Assembly (NCBI GenBank): GCA_013203465.1
Contig: JABMNR010000017.1
Coordinates: 1-64,000 of the forward strand
Reading direction: 5' to 3'
Length of the DNA: 64,000 bases
DNA from: Alphaproteobacteria bacterium
GTDB lineage: Bacteria; Pseudomonadota; Alphaproteobacteria; Thalassobaculales; Thalassobaculaceae
Positions 50,642-60,236 of the stretch are shown here, piece by piece. A program made the translations under genes and the position numbers. The first letter of the stretch is position 1. The number at the start of each line of letters is the position of its first letter. The notes under the pieces are model-generated. The model did not search any database, was not told the origin of the DNA, and saw only the letters and a list, made by a program, of their open reading frames with translations.

Positions 50642-51790
50642 TTAGCCCTCTGCCTGCTCGACCGGGTTCACTTGCTCGTTCGGACGAACCTTCTGCAGGC
50701 CACGAATGATCACGCGCTCGTCGGAGGCGAGCCCTTGTTCGATCACCCAGTTGGCGTCGATTTGCGGGCCGACCTGGACACGCCGGACCTCCACCTTGTT
50801 CTCGCGGTCAACCACCAGCACGAAATAGCCGCGGCTGTCCTGCTGAACGGCCGCCTGTGAAACGGTCAGTCCTGGTTCGCGCCGTTTGTGGCGTACCGTC
50901 ACCTGGACGAACTGACCGGGCACGAGAATGCGCCTCGGGTTCGGAAACACCGCTCGGCCAATCACCGTGTCGGTGCTGCGATCGACCTGGGGTGCCAGGT
51001 AGTCGAACTCGCCCCGAAACGAATACTCGCTGCCGTCGGACAGTATCAGAAACGGCTCAACCGGTGGGTTGTCCATATCGATCCCCTGCTTGCGCGCGTC
51101 GAGCAACTGCTTTTCGCTGATTGCCATCGTCACATGGATCGGGTCCATGCTGAGCACCGTGGCGAGTGGATCGCTGGAGGCGCCAACCAGATTGCCGACG
51201 CTGTAGGTGGATTGGCTGATTTGACCGGTGATCGGGCTGCGGATTTCGGTGTAACCGAGATCAAGCTGCGCCTGCCGAAGAAATGCTTGGGCCTTCAATA
51301 CGTCGGCCTTGGCGATACCAAGTTGGGCCCGCGACAGGTCGACGGAGGCTTGAGGGATGTTACCGCGCTCGACCAAGGTGGATTTACGCTCGAAATCGGC
51401 CTCGGCGTTCACCAGTGACGCGCGCGTCGCCGCCAACTCCGCGTCGCGCTGCTGAACGACCACCTCGTAGGGCGCTCGTTCGATGACAAACAACAGGTCG
51501 CCCCGGAGCACGTCCGCGCCGTCCTGGAAGTTCTGCTCCTCCAGGATGCCGTCGACCCGGGCGCGCAAATCCACGGTCTCGATCGCCTCGACCCGCCCGA
51601 TGTATTTGAACTGCGGCGCGACGTCGCGCTCGGTCACCCTTTGAACCACAACACTGGGCACCGAATCCGTGGGCGTTTGAGCGGACGCCGACGAGGTAAG
51701 GCCGAACAAAATGACCGCCGATAGCAACGCACACATAGTCTTTTGACCAACGACCGACGGTGAACCGAGAAGCTTCCCAGCATCAACCAT
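50642..51790 (-). CDS. RND efflux periplasmic adaptor (membrane fusion protein)
   Basis: The 382-residue adaptor has an N-terminal signal region ([11 protein letters not shown] then Ala-Ser-Ala-Gln), a lipoyl/barrel-sandwich part (Val-Asp-Leu-Arg-Ala-Arg-Val-Asp-Gly), a coiled-coil hairpin of about 60 residues and [13 protein letters not shown], all classic for AcrA/MexA. No lipobox cysteine was seen. The ATG at 51790 follows AGAGGA. It connects the pump to an outer-membrane channel. Confidence 0.93.
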   Translation of the reverse strand: MVDAGKLLGSPSVVGQKTMCALLSAVILFGLTSSASAQTPTDSVPSVVVQRVTERDVAPQFKYIGRVEAIETVDLRARVDGILEEQNFQDGADVLRGDLLFVIERAPYEVVVQQRDAELAATRASLVNAEADFERKSTLVERGNIPQASVDLSRAQLGIAKADVLKAQAFLRQAQLDLGYTEIRSPITGQISQSTYSVGNLVGASSDPLATVLSMDPIHVTMAISEKQLLDARKQGIDMDNPPVEPFLILSDGSEYSFRGEFDYLAPQVDRSTDTVIGRAVFPNPRRILVPGQFVQVTVRHKRREPGLTVSQAAVQQDSRGYFVLVVDRENKVEVRRVQVGPQIDANWVIEQGLASDERVIIRGLQKVRPNEQVNPVEQAEG

Positions 51791-52104
51791 CACACAATCC
51801 TCTCTCGGTTTGACTAACACCCAGCACCGGTATGTCTCAGCTAACCGCTAGCTCCAGGCAGGATGATGTCTGAACTGACCCTTTTGGGCAAACAGCACTT
51901 AATCCCTTGTCCGATTGGCTCTGAAGGCGTGGCGTCCGGCCAATGTCATTTCGTGGCGGTTACGCATAAGACCGCACTGGATCGCCGACGCTGCCACAGC
52001 CATGGGGGTGCGTGCAGGACGACACCAAACCGGAGTGCAATTGGCCAAGACGGGGCGCTAGCGGGGCTTCAGAGCGCACTGATCGACGACCAGCTTGCGC
52101 CTCG
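51791..52104. other. Intergenic region upstream of the RND operon
   Basis: This gap of about 315 bases should hold the efflux-operon promoter. No regulator gene (TetR or MarR) is adjacent. No convincing coding frame, hairpin or repeat was recognised. Confidence 0.35.
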
Positions 52105-53409
52105 CTATGCGGTGCCGCACCAGTCGGCAATCACCACGGCTGTTGTTTGCACAAGCCGGACGAAATCGTCGACATCCACCCACTCGTCGCACAACCCGTT
52201 CTGGGCCAGATTGCCACCGAGCGAGCCAATGCCGACGGTCGGGATACCCTTTTGCACCAACGGTACGCGGATATCGCTGGACGTGTGCATCGGGTTGACG
52301 GCGGGCTCGGTGCCGGTGACGTCGGTGATCGCCCGGCTGACGGTCTGATAGAGGGGGTGGTCGGTCTTGATCTCGGTACCGGTAACGCCGGACAGCCAGA
52401 TGATATCCGGTGGGTTGTCCTTCATCCACGGATCGGCCGCGATAGCCTCCTTGATCGCGGCGTCGACCTCGGCCTGCACATCCAGCAGCTTCTCGGTCGG
52501 AGGATAAGAGATCGCACCGGCAATCTCGCAGACCGGCGACATCTGGGTCAGGGAACGGTCGAAACCGCTCTGGATCGCCGACACCATAACGTTGGTCGAC
52601 CGGCCGACAGCGGCGTCGAGGGTCTGATGGTGGACCCGTTTGGCGCGCGCATCGCCAAGTGCCGTTAGCGCCTGATGCAGGACGATGGCCTTGTCGATCG
52701 GGTTGATGGCCAGATGGGCGAAGGCGGCATGGCCCGGTTCGGTGGTGTCGGGGCGGCGGCCAGTCACTTTGATGCGGAACACAAGTTGGCCTGAAGCCAG
52801 GGCCTTGATCTCGCGCAGCCCGACGCCTGACTCGGCCGGATGCAGATAGAGGGCGGCATCCGCGCTGTAGCCATTGTTGAGGACAGCGGTCACCCCACGC
52901 GCATGGCGCTTGCTCGGCGTGCTCGCCATGATGACGTCGCCGTTCAGGCGTGTCTTGCTGGCGGCGATGATGTCGAGCGCGCAAACACCGGCGGCAACGC
53001 CCATCAGATCATCGGCGACACCCCAGCCGTACATCCGACCGCCGTCGATTTCGGCGGCGAAGGGGTCATGCGCCCATTCCTCGGTCCGCGCGATCGGTTC
53101 ACCGTCGGGATGGGCGAACATGATCAGGCTGCGACCGCCATTCGCCCCTGGAAAGCGGCCGATCACGCTTACCCGTTCGCCGGCGTGAATCGCGTGCTCC
53201 GAGGCGAATTCGTCCTTGAGCATCATGCCGACGGGATTGTAGGCGAGGTCCTCGATCGTGCAGCCGATCTCCGCCAGCCGCGCCGACACCAACGCCTGGA
53301 CCGCGGCTTCACCGTCGCGTTGCGCCCGTACCAGATCGCCTAGGAAGCCGATCACCCGGTCGCGGCTGTCCTCAGCCTGTTTCAATAACCCGGTTCTGAC
53401 ATCGCTCAT
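52105..53409 (-). CDS. M20-like metallopeptidase family protein with atypical active site
   Basis: The 434-residue protein has the M20 bi-domain layout. It has Met-Phe-Ala-His-Pro-Asp-Gly-Glu (first metal histidine and aspartate) near residue 95 and Gly-Trp-Gly-Val-Ala-Asp-Asp near 125. The Glu-Glu pair that normally acts as base and metal ligand is absent; the aligned region reads Ser-Thr-Pro-Ser-Lys-Arg-His-Ala-Arg-Gly. A His-Thr-Ser-Ser-Asp-Ile-Arg segment near 395 could supply a ligand. It may be a divergent hydrolase or non-catalytic. The ATG at 53409 follows GGAG. It lies about 48 bases after the oxidoreductase fusion gene. Confidence 0.82.
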   Translation of the reverse strand: MSDVRTGLLKQAEDSRDRVIGFLGDLVRAQRDGEAAVQALVSARLAEIGCTIEDLAYNPVGMMLKDEFASEHAIHAGERVSVIGRFPGANGGRSLIMFAHPDGEPIARTEEWAHDPFAAEIDGGRMYGWGVADDLMGVAAGVCALDIIAASKTRLNGDVIMASTPSKRHARGVTAVLNNGYSADAALYLHPAESGVGLREIKALASGQLVFRIKVTGRRPDTTEPGHAAFAHLAINPIDKAIVLHQALTALGDARAKRVHHQTLDAAVGRSTNVMVSAIQSGFDRSLTQMSPVCEIAGAISYPPTEKLLDVQAEVDAAIKEAIAADPWMKDNPPDIIWLSGVTGTEIKTDHPLYQTVSRAITDVTGTEPAVNPMHTSSDIRVPLVQKGIPTVGIGSLGGNLAQNGLCDEWVDVDDFVRLVQTTAVVIADWCGTA

Positions 53410-53456
53410 CGTCTGCTCCATATCCACGACGTGCCGTCGTTGTTGCCCGATGCCGG

Positions 53457-56435
53457 TCAGGCGAACCGCGCCATGCCGAATGGCGAAAGATCTCGTTCGT
53501 TGCGTCCCTCGGTTACCAGTTCCGCCGTCAGCTTGCCCATCAGGGGCCCAAGAGTGTAGCCGTTCGCGGTCGCCGCGATGAAGGCGCCAGGGCAACCCGG
53601 CAACGCGCCGAGCAGGGGGGCGCCGTCGATGTTGACGTTCATCGCCGCCCAACTGCGGATCAGGTGCAGGCCGCCGACCGCTGGCACCGTGCGCTCGGCG
53701 ACCCAGAGATTACCTTCGATGCTGTCGCGCAGAATGCGTGCCCGCCCAGTGATCGGGTCGTCTCCCGCCGTCCAGGCACCACCGATTATGAGATTGCCGT
53801 TCGAGGCTTGTTTCATGGTCAGATGCCGGTCGGCGTGGGCGACGAGCTGTTTGACGATGGGTGGAGCGGGCTCGGTCACCAGCATTTGCAACGGCGCCCC
53901 TTGTACCGGGATCGGTACCCCGATCATCCGGCCAAGCTGCGCCGACCAGCCGCCAGCGGCGATTACCAGCTTCTCTGTTCTGATGCGCGCGCCGCCGGCG
54001 GTGATGGCGATCCAGGCGTTGCCGTCCCGCTCAATTCCAACAACCTCGACCCCTGACGCGAACCGAGCGCCCCTGCGGCAGGCTTCGGCGACGATGGCGG
54101 GAGTGCCCTTGAGCGGGTTGATCTTGCCTTCACCAGGGCAGTATGCGGCGACAACCATCCGATCGGAGATGAACGGTGCGAGCGATTTCAAATCGCTGCG
54201 GCCGATCACTTCCGTTTCAACCCCGACGGATCGCTCGGCGGCGACCTTCTGTTCGAGGTAAACCGCATCCGCCTCGTTTTCGGCGACCATCAGCCCTCCG
54301 GTTATGGCGATCTCGAAATCACTACCAAGGGTAGCCTCGATCTCTCGCCACAATGTCACCGCGTCGCGTTGCAGCGGCAAGGTCAGCAGGGCGGGAGTGC
54401 CGCCGGCCATCGCCTTGACGCCAAAATCCCACGAGAGCAGTTGGACATGCAGACTCCCGGCGTTGCCGCCGGAGGCTTGACTGTTCGGTGAATTCCGGTC
54501 GATGACCAGGGTGTCGAGGCCGGCGCCGGCGGCGTACATGGCCGTTGACGCACCGATGATACCGGCCCCGATGACCAGGAGATCACATGCCTCCGGCAGC
54601 GGTCGCGCATCGGCGATGCTGGTGGGTGGTCGGCTCGCCTCCACCTCCCTATGGCCGCCCCATTCCGGTTTCTCGACCAGCAGTGCGGCGGCCGGGACCG
54701 GTTTGACCGGATTCTGTGGCGCGAACAGGTCGAAGGGTTCAATCCGCCGGTTAAGGCGTCCCACCAGCATCCGGGCTGCCATACCTGAACAATACCGGCC
54801 CTGGCAGCGGCCCATCCCAAGACGTGTCACCCGCTTCAGGCTGCCGAGATCGGTCACGCCCTCCGTGATTCGGTCCTGGATGTCACGCGCGGTCACGTCC
54901 TCGCACCGGCAGACGATCACCGAATCCGGGGCTGACGGCTGTGGTGCGACGGGTCGAAAAAGCCGCCAGAGTGCCGCCTGAAAGCGTCGAGCACGTGCGA
55001 GGTTCCGTCTTGCGGCGACTTCCTCGGGCAATCGTTCTGCGCGGTCATCACCGTTCGTCAGAAACCGATTCGCTTCAAGGCCCGCCAACTGACCTTGCGC
55101 CAAAGCGGCGACGCTGCCACCCATGCCACCGCCATCACCGGCGATCCAGATGTTAGGCTGGCTGCTCACACCGGAATCGGTGCGCTCCGCAACCGGCTGA
55201 CCCGTCGTCTGATCCACCGAATAGCGACAGCCAAGCAACCTCGCGAGTTCCAGCGATGGGGCCAGACCGTAGCCGAGACAGACCGCATCGACCGCGAAAT
55301 GTCGGGGCTGTCCGGGTTTGTCCAGCGCGTTGACCACGGCTTCCTCGACATGGCCGTCGCCACGCAGCGCCGTCACCGCATGGCCGGTCAACAACGGTAC
55401 ACCCGCGCGGCGCAAGGCGGCGCGATACCCGAGGCCTTTCAGCATCAGTCCGGGCGCGGTTGCGAATGCCCGGGTGACGTCCGTAACGGCATCCAACCGC
55501 TCAGGTTTCGCGCTTTCGACCAGCGCCACGACGGAGACGCCAAGGCCACTGAGTTCGGCGGCAAGTTGCCAATTCAAGGGCCCGTTGCCGGCAATGAGCA
55601 CCCGATCACCCGGTGCGACGCGATAGCTGCGCAGCAGCGTTTGGGCCGCACCCGTCGTCATCACTCCCGGCAGTGTCCAACCTTCGATCAAGGATGGAAT
55701 CTCGTAGGCCCCCGTCGCTAGAATCAAAGCGCGCGGGTGGATCAGACTGGCGCCGGTGCCGTCATACAATCCGAGCGTCAGGCTGCCGTCGCTCTCCCGG
55801 GCGGCGTGCCAGACAGTGTTGGCGAGCCGGAACTCGACACCCGCGGCATCGGTGGCGGCGATCAATTTCGCGCCGTCCGAAAACTGTGGGTCGGGCGCCG
55901 CGTCATCCAGAAACCGATGAGACGTGCCGAGCTGTTTGTAGAATTGACCACCGGCGATCGATCTTTCGTCGACGACGACCACTTTTGTGCCCCGCCGCGC
56001 GGCGGCCAGAGCCGCAGCCAGCCCCGCCGGTCCAGCGCCGATCACGACGAGATCGGCGGGTGTGGCCGGGATAGCGCCGGAAGGGTAGGGCGCGAGGGGC
56101 TTCAAGCCATCGCCAACAGCGTCTGTCCAGGCGGCGTGGCGATGGGTTCTTACCTCCATGCCCGGCGTAACCGTCGTCATGCAAGCCCGTTGTCCGGTCT
56201 TTCCGTCGACCTCGACCAGACACTCCTGGCAGACACCGATACCGCAGAACAGGCCGCGTGGCGCTTTGGTGGCGGTGCGCCGCTGAGCGTTGCGTCCGGC
56301 GGCGATCAAGGCGGCGGCGACGGTTTCGCCGGCGACTGCCTTGATCGTGTCGCCATCAAAGCTGAATATGACGGGCTCGCCCGTTCGGACAATGCCCGGA
56401 CCTGTCAGTCGCCGCGATGCGACGGGTGCGGTCAT
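53457..56435 (-). CDS. HcnA-HcnB-HcnC-like single-chain flavoprotein dehydrogenase
   Basis: The 992-residue chain joins three modules that are usually separate subunits. Residues 15-95 are a [2Fe-2S] ferredoxin-like domain with Cys64, Cys69, Cys72 and Cys85. Residues about 125-480 are an FAD/NAD(P) domain (Gly-Ala-Gly-Pro-Ala-Gly-Leu-Ala-Ala-Ala) followed by a BFD [2Fe-2S] domain with Cys509, Cys511, Cys544 and Cys549. Residues 618-992 are a DAO-type FAD domain (Gly-Ala-Gly-Ile-Ile-Gly-Ala-Ser). Such sets oxidise D-hydroxyproline, opines or glycine. The start at 56435 shares one base with the DapA-like stop. Context favours a D-amino acid or opine; cyanide synthesis is unlikely. Confidence 0.9.
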   Translation of the reverse strand: MTAPVASRRLTGPGIVRTGEPVIFSFDGDTIKAVAGETVAAALIAAGRNAQRRTATKAPRGLFCGIGVCQECLVEVDGKTGQRACMTTVTPGMEVRTHRHAAWTDAVGDGLKPLAPYPSGAIPATPADLVVIGAGPAGLAAALAAARRGTKVVVVDERSIAGGQFYKQLGTSHRFLDDAAPDPQFSDGAKLIAATDAAGVEFRLANTVWHAARESDGSLTLGLYDGTGASLIHPRALILATGAYEIPSLIEGWTLPGVMTTGAAQTLLRSYRVAPGDRVLIAGNGPLNWQLAAELSGLGVSVVALVESAKPERLDAVTDVTRAFATAPGLMLKGLGYRAALRRAGVPLLTGHAVTALRGDGHVEEAVVNALDKPGQPRHFAVDAVCLGYGLAPSLELARLLGCRYSVDQTTGQPVAERTDSGVSSQPNIWIAGDGGGMGGSVAALAQGQLAGLEANRFLTNGDDRAERLPEEVAARRNLARARRFQAALWRLFRPVAPQPSAPDSVIVCRCEDVTARDIQDRITEGVTDLGSLKRVTRLGMGRCQGRYCSGMAARMLVGRLNRRIEPFDLFAPQNPVKPVPAAALLVEKPEWGGHREVEASRPPTSIADARPLPEACDLLVIGAGIIGASTAMYAAGAGLDTLVIDRNSPNSQASGGNAGSLHVQLLSWDFGVKAMAGGTPALLTLPLQRDAVTLWREIEATLGSDFEIAITGGLMVAENEADAVYLEQKVAAERSVGVETEVIGRSDLKSLAPFISDRMVVAAYCPGEGKINPLKGTPAIVAEACRRGARFASGVEVVGIERDGNAWIAITAGGARIRTEKLVIAAGGWSAQLGRMIGVPIPVQGAPLQMLVTEPAPPIVKQLVAHADRHLTMKQASNGNLIIGGAWTAGDDPITGRARILRDSIEGNLWVAERTVPAVGGLHLIRSWAAMNVNIDGAPLLGALPGCPGAFIAATANGYTLGPLMGKLTAELVTEGRNERDLSPFGMARFA

Positions 56436-57331
56436 CAGGTCACCGCGAGGGTCTTGATCTGGAGACTTTCGAGGGTGCGTCGTACCGCTTCCCACTCGGT
56501 TTGGGGCAGGGGAAGCCGGGGCGATCGCGGGTTGCCCATCGGCATCCCCATCATGGTCAGAGCCGCTTTCGACGCGGTGACGTATCGATGCCCGGCGACC
56601 ATTCGGATCACCGGCAGGATGTCGCGATACAGTTTTCGCGCCGCGTCATAGTCCTGCTTGTCAGCGGTGAGGGTGAATAGTCGAGCGAAGGCGTTGGGCA
56701 TAACGTTCGATCCGACCGCGACCCAGCCGACGGCGCCCTCGACGATGGACTCGAAACCGAGAATGCCGCCGAACACGGCCATCCGCTCACCGCAAAGATC
56801 GATGATGTCGCGTACTCGTGTCACCTCAAGGGTCGATTCCTTGATGTAGTTCACATTGTCGATCTCGCTCAACCGGGCAACCATCGGCGGCACGATGTCG
56901 ACATTGGCCGTCGCGGGGTTGTTGTAGACCATGATGGGTATCGAGATTGCGTCGGCAATCCGCCGGTAATGCTCGAACAACTCTTCCTCGGTCGGTGTCG
57001 AATAGAACGGCGGGATGATCATGACACCATCAGCCCCCAGGCTCTCGGCTTCGCGCGAGTAGCGGATGACGTCCTCGGTCGATTCCGCGCCTGTTCCGAT
57101 CAAAACCGGTACCCGCCCGGCAGCGGCGCGGATTACCGTTTCGGCGACGGCATTGCGCTCCTCGTCGGTCAACGATAGGAACTCGCCCGTCGAGCCAAGC
57201 GGGATCAGGCCGTGGATGCCTTCCCGGATCTGCCAATCCGTAAAATCAGCCGTGGCTCGCAGGTCGACGGCGCCGAACCCATCAAATGCCGTTACCGTTA
57301 CCGTGTAGGTGCCGCGGAAAGTTTCTGTCAT
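56435..57331 (-). CDS. Dihydrodipicolinate synthase family lyase
   Basis: The 298-residue class I aldolase-fold protein has the Schiff-base Lys164 in Tyr-Ile-Lys-Glu-Ser-Thr, the relay tyrosine Tyr136 in Val-Tyr-Asn-Asn-Pro, and Gly-Ser-Thr-Gly-Glu near residue 46. The family covers DapA, N-acetylneuraminate lyase, keto-deoxy-sugar-acid aldolases and 1-pyrroline-4-hydroxy-2-carboxylate deaminase. The last would match a hydroxyproline pathway, given the adjacent dehydrogenase fusion. Biosynthetic DapA is less likely in this operon. The ATG at 57331 overlaps the upstream gene by 4 bases (ATGA). Confidence 0.9.
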   Translation of the reverse strand: MTETFRGTYTVTVTAFDGFGAVDLRATADFTDWQIREGIHGLIPLGSTGEFLSLTDEERNAVAETVIRAAAGRVPVLIGTGAESTEDVIRYSREAESLGADGVMIIPPFYSTPTEEELFEHYRRIADAISIPIMVYNNPATANVDIVPPMVARLSEIDNVNYIKESTLEVTRVRDIIDLCGERMAVFGGILGFESIVEGAVGWVAVGSNVMPNAFARLFTLTADKQDYDAARKLYRDILPVIRMVAGHRYVTASKAALTMMGMPMGNPRSPRLPLPQTEWEAVRRTLESLQIKTLAVT

Positions 57332-58371
57332 TGCTCGGTTTCCTCGGACGCTCCCGGCATCGCCAGAATATGCAGGGGGTTTGCGCTGATAAGCTGATTG
57401 ATCTCCGCCGCGGCAAAACCCAGGGCCTTCATCAGCGGCACGACGTTCCGAAACATATGGCCGTAGCCATGCCCACCCCATGTCAGCAGCCGGGTGCGGG
57501 TGCAGATGTCCTGACTGACGAGCACGCGGTGGCCGAGACCGCGTTCGAACATATCGCGGATCAGCCGCAGCCGGCCGCGGTCGGTCGGCAGCTCGACATC
57601 GCCCATCCAATAGTGCGATTGCTCGATGCCGAAAAAATCCCACTCGACGGCGACGCCGGCCGCCGCCAATTCCGCGACCCGCTCGCCCGTGGGATAGGTC
57701 CGGTCCATATGACACATGGCCACGCGCGACAGTTCGGCGCCTTCGTGGCCAAGGATATCAACGATCTCGAAGGGCGCGTCGGTGTGCCGCCCGGGATGCA
57801 CGCTGATCCCCGCTCCGGTTCGCCGGCTGGCTCGGGCCGCCGCCTTGAGCGCCCGCCGCTCGACCTCTTCCAGTGGTGCTGAGCAGCCGATCTCGCCGAT
57901 GAGACCGGCTTTCACCGTGGTGCCGTCCAGGCCGGTGTCGACTTCCTGCACAAACCGCTCGGTCAGGCCGTCGACGTCCATCGCGTGGATGGCTTCATCC
58001 AGATAGGCCGCCGTATAGGTCCCGGCGCAAGCGACCACGGCGATCCCAGCCTTGTCGGACGCCCGTTGCAGGCCGGCCGGATCACGGGCCAAACCGTAAG
58101 TCGACTGGTCAACGATCAAATCGCCACCATCGCCGGCGAGGTGGCCGATCTCCTCGGTCGCGACTGCGACATCCTGCTGCAGCGCGTTTTCCGGATTCTC
58201 GTTGGACCGGTAGTCGGTCTGCCAACGGTTCTTCGTGTCGATCGACTCGCAGCCGAGCAAATGCCGCCGGTCCGGCGGTACGATGTCCCAAAGCACATGT
58301 TCGTGCATGAGGACATGGCGAAAATCATGCGCCGGAAGATCGCCACGAACGGTCCGGACGAAAGCGGTCAT
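57328..58371 (-). CDS. Phosphotriesterase family metal-dependent hydrolase
   Basis: The 347-residue TIM-barrel hydrolase has the His-x-His motif in Leu-Met-His-Glu-His-Val, a Gly-Glu-Ile-Gly-Cys segment where the bridging residue sits, histidines in Val-His-Pro-Gly and Met-Cys-His-Met-Asp, and the terminal aspartate in Ser-Gln-Asp-Ile-Cys. Family members hydrolyse lactones, phosphotriesters or N-acyl amino acids. With an amino-acid-type transporter and dehydrogenase, a lactonase or N-acyl/N-carbamoyl hydrolase is plausible. It is cotranscribed with the DapA-like gene. Confidence 0.87.
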   Translation of the reverse strand: MTAFVRTVRGDLPAHDFRHVLMHEHVLWDIVPPDRRHLLGCESIDTKNRWQTDYRSNENPENALQQDVAVATEEIGHLAGDGGDLIVDQSTYGLARDPAGLQRASDKAGIAVVACAGTYTAAYLDEAIHAMDVDGLTERFVQEVDTGLDGTTVKAGLIGEIGCSAPLEEVERRALKAAARASRRTGAGISVHPGRHTDAPFEIVDILGHEGAELSRVAMCHMDRTYPTGERVAELAAAGVAVEWDFFGIEQSHYWMGDVELPTDRGRLRLIRDMFERGLGHRVLVSQDICTRTRLLTWGGHGYGHMFRNVVPLMKALGFAAAEINQLISANPLHILAMPGASEETEQ

Positions 58372-58501
58372 GGGACGCTCCTCCGACTACCCTCTTGTTC
58401 AATTAGAGAAAACGGGTTCACGTGAAGACGCAGAGCCACCGGGGGGGCTGGATTTCTCACCATCTGCTCGACGGGCCACACGACGCGGTACCGGCCGTGA
58501 C

Positions 58502-59338
58502 TTAGCGCAGAATCTTGGCGAGGAACTGCCGTGTCGCCTCGCTCTTCGGAGCGTCGAAGAACTCGGTCGGCGGCGCGTCTTCCTCGATCTGGCCGTTGTG
58601 CATCAGGATGACCCGGTCCGCCGCCGCCCGAGCGAAGCCCATCTCGTGGCTGACGACGATCATGGTCATGCCTTGCTTCGACAGATCGACCATCACATTC
58701 AGCACCTCGCTGATCATCTCCGGATCAAGCGCCGACGTCGGTTCGTCGAACAACATGACCTTGGGTTTCATGGCCAGCGCCCGGGCAATCGCAACGCGTT
58801 GTTGCTGGCCACCGGAAAGTTGTTTCGGGTAGGCGGTCTCCTTCTCCGGCAGATCGACGCGAACAAGCAGGTCGCGCGCTTCCGCCCGGGCTTTTTCCGG
58901 GTCCACGCCCAAAACATGGACCGGCGCCGCCGTGATGTTGTCGATGACACTGAGATGCGGGAACAGATTGAATTGCTGGAACACCACGCCGATATCGCGG
59001 CGTTGGAACGCGACCTGCTTGTCCGTCAGTTCGACGAGCTTGCCGTTCTCCTCGCTGTAGCCGACAAGGTGCCCGTTCACGAAGATCCGTCCGGCATCGA
59101 TCGTTTCCAGATGGTCGATACAACGGAGCAGGGTGCTCTTGCCGCTGCCCGATCGTCCGGCGATAAGGACAACCTCGCCGAAACAGACTTCCAGCGTGAC
59201 GCCCTTAAGAACCTGATTGTCGCCGAACGCTTTGTGGACGTTACGGGCGTCGACCATCAGATCGCCGCTGGACGGTGTCCCCGCGTTGCCGCTGGTTTTC
59301 TGTCGAGTCGATGCCTGCTGGTCGTTCATGGTGTCCAT
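58502..59338 (-). CDS. Polar amino acid ABC transporter ATPase, GlnQ/HisP-like
   Basis: The 278-residue ATPase has Walker A Gly-Arg-Ser-Gly-Ser-Gly-Lys-Ser-Thr, signature Leu-Ser-Gly-Gly-Gln-Gln-Gln-Arg, Walker B Val-Met-Leu-Phe-Asp-Glu-Pro and the H-loop Val-Ser-His-Glu-Met-Gly-Phe-Ala typical of the amino-acid group. The first 28 residues are a polar extension not usual for the family. It lies 130 bases before the phosphotriesterase gene on the same strand and 69 bases after the permease gene. Confidence 0.93.
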   Translation of the reverse strand: MDTMNDQQASTRQKTSGNAGTPSSGDLMVDARNVHKAFGDNQVLKGVTLEVCFGEVVLIAGRSGSGKSTLLRCIDHLETIDAGRIFVNGHLVGYSEENGKLVELTDKQVAFQRRDIGVVFQQFNLFPHLSVIDNITAAPVHVLGVDPEKARAEARDLLVRVDLPEKETAYPKQLSGGQQQRVAIARALAMKPKVMLFDEPTSALDPEMISEVLNVMVDLSKQGMTMIVVSHEMGFARAAADRVILMHNGQIEEDAPPTEFFDAPKSEATRQFLAKILR

Positions 59339-59407
59339 ACCGGGTGTCTTCCTGTCGTCTTCGCTTTTGTGTGCGTCGCCGAGCGGATCATGGGATGAGG
59401 TGTCCGG

Positions 59408-60112
59408 CTACCGTGGCATCGAAGCCGCCGCGACGCCCTGTACGCTTCCGCCGAACGGTTTGTCGTAATGCGCCTCGATGCGCTTCTGAATGGCACCCCA
59501 GACCGAGGTCATGATCAGATAGCCGATCGCCGCGACGATATAGACTTCCAGCACCCGAAATTCGATCTGCGCCAATTGTTGTGCATGACGCAACAGCTCT
59601 TCCATCGAGATCACCGAGGCGAGTGATGAGGTTTTGAGCATGCCGTTAAACTGGTTACCGAGCGGCGGGATGATGACCCGTGTCGCTTGCGGCAAAATGA
59701 CGATGCGCATCAGTCGACGATAATCCATCCCAAGTGCCCTGGCGGCGTCGTTCTGGCCGCGGTCGACCGACATGATCCCGGCCCGAACGATCTCGGCGAA
59801 GTACGCACCCTCGTTGACGGCAAGGCCCAGGATGGCGGATTCGATGACCCCGAGGCGAATGCCGATCTGTGGCAGCCCGGCATAGATAATGACCAGTTGG
59901 ACCAACAGCGGTGTCCCACGCCACAGCCACACATAAAAGTCGGCGATGCCTCGAAGCACCGGGTTTTTCGACATCTTCATCAGGGCGGCCACGAAACCCA
60001 GTGAACACCCGATCACCATCGATACCACCGACAGCCAGATCGTGGTCCAGGCTCCTTGCAGCATGTAGTAGCTGAACATGTACTCGAAGAACGAATCCCA
60101 GCTCCAGGTCAC
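59408..60112 (-). CDS. Polar amino acid ABC transporter permease, HisM/GlnP-like
   Basis: The 234-residue membrane protein has about five hydrophobic segments. The family mark Trp-Arg-Gly-Thr-Pro-Leu-Leu-Val-Gln-Leu is near residue 63, and the coupling segment Asn-Asp-Ala-Ala-Arg-Ala-Leu-Gly-Met is near 120. Only one permease gene is present, so it should act as a homodimer. The start is GTG. It follows the binding-protein gene after a hairpin-containing gap. Confidence 0.92.
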   Translation of the reverse strand: MTWSWDSFFEYMFSYYMLQGAWTTIWLSVVSMVIGCSLGFVAALMKMSKNPVLRGIADFYVWLWRGTPLLVQLVIIYAGLPQIGIRLGVIESAILGLAVNEGAYFAEIVRAGIMSVDRGQNDAARALGMDYRRLMRIVILPQATRVIIPPLGNQFNGMLKTSSLASVISMEELLRHAQQLAQIEFRVLEVYIVAAIGYLIMTSVWGAIQKRIEAHYDKPFGGSVQGVAAASMPR

Positions 60113-60145
60113 GTCGGATACCTCTGTGTCGTCTTTCCGGAAAAG

Positions 60146-60173
60146 CGCCGGTCACGGAAAGCCGCGACCGGCG
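60146..60173 (-). terminator. Hairpin plus short U run between binding-protein and permease genes
   Basis: On the minus strand CGCCGGTC pairs with GACCGGCG over a 12-base loop and is followed by CTTTTCC. The position inside the operon suggests partial termination that favours the binding protein. Confidence 0.55.
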
Positions 60174-60236
60174 TTTGAGGTTGCCCCAGGCGCATGCATT
60201 TCCCAGGGCGTCAGGGTCGGATGCGTCAGGATAGGA

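Noticed and set aside
53457-56435. Hydrogen cyanide synthase
   Set aside because: Domain types match HcnABC, but the modules are fused and the neighbours are a DapA-family lyase, a phosphotriesterase-family protein and an amino-acid transporter. Catabolic amino-acid or opine oxidation fits better.
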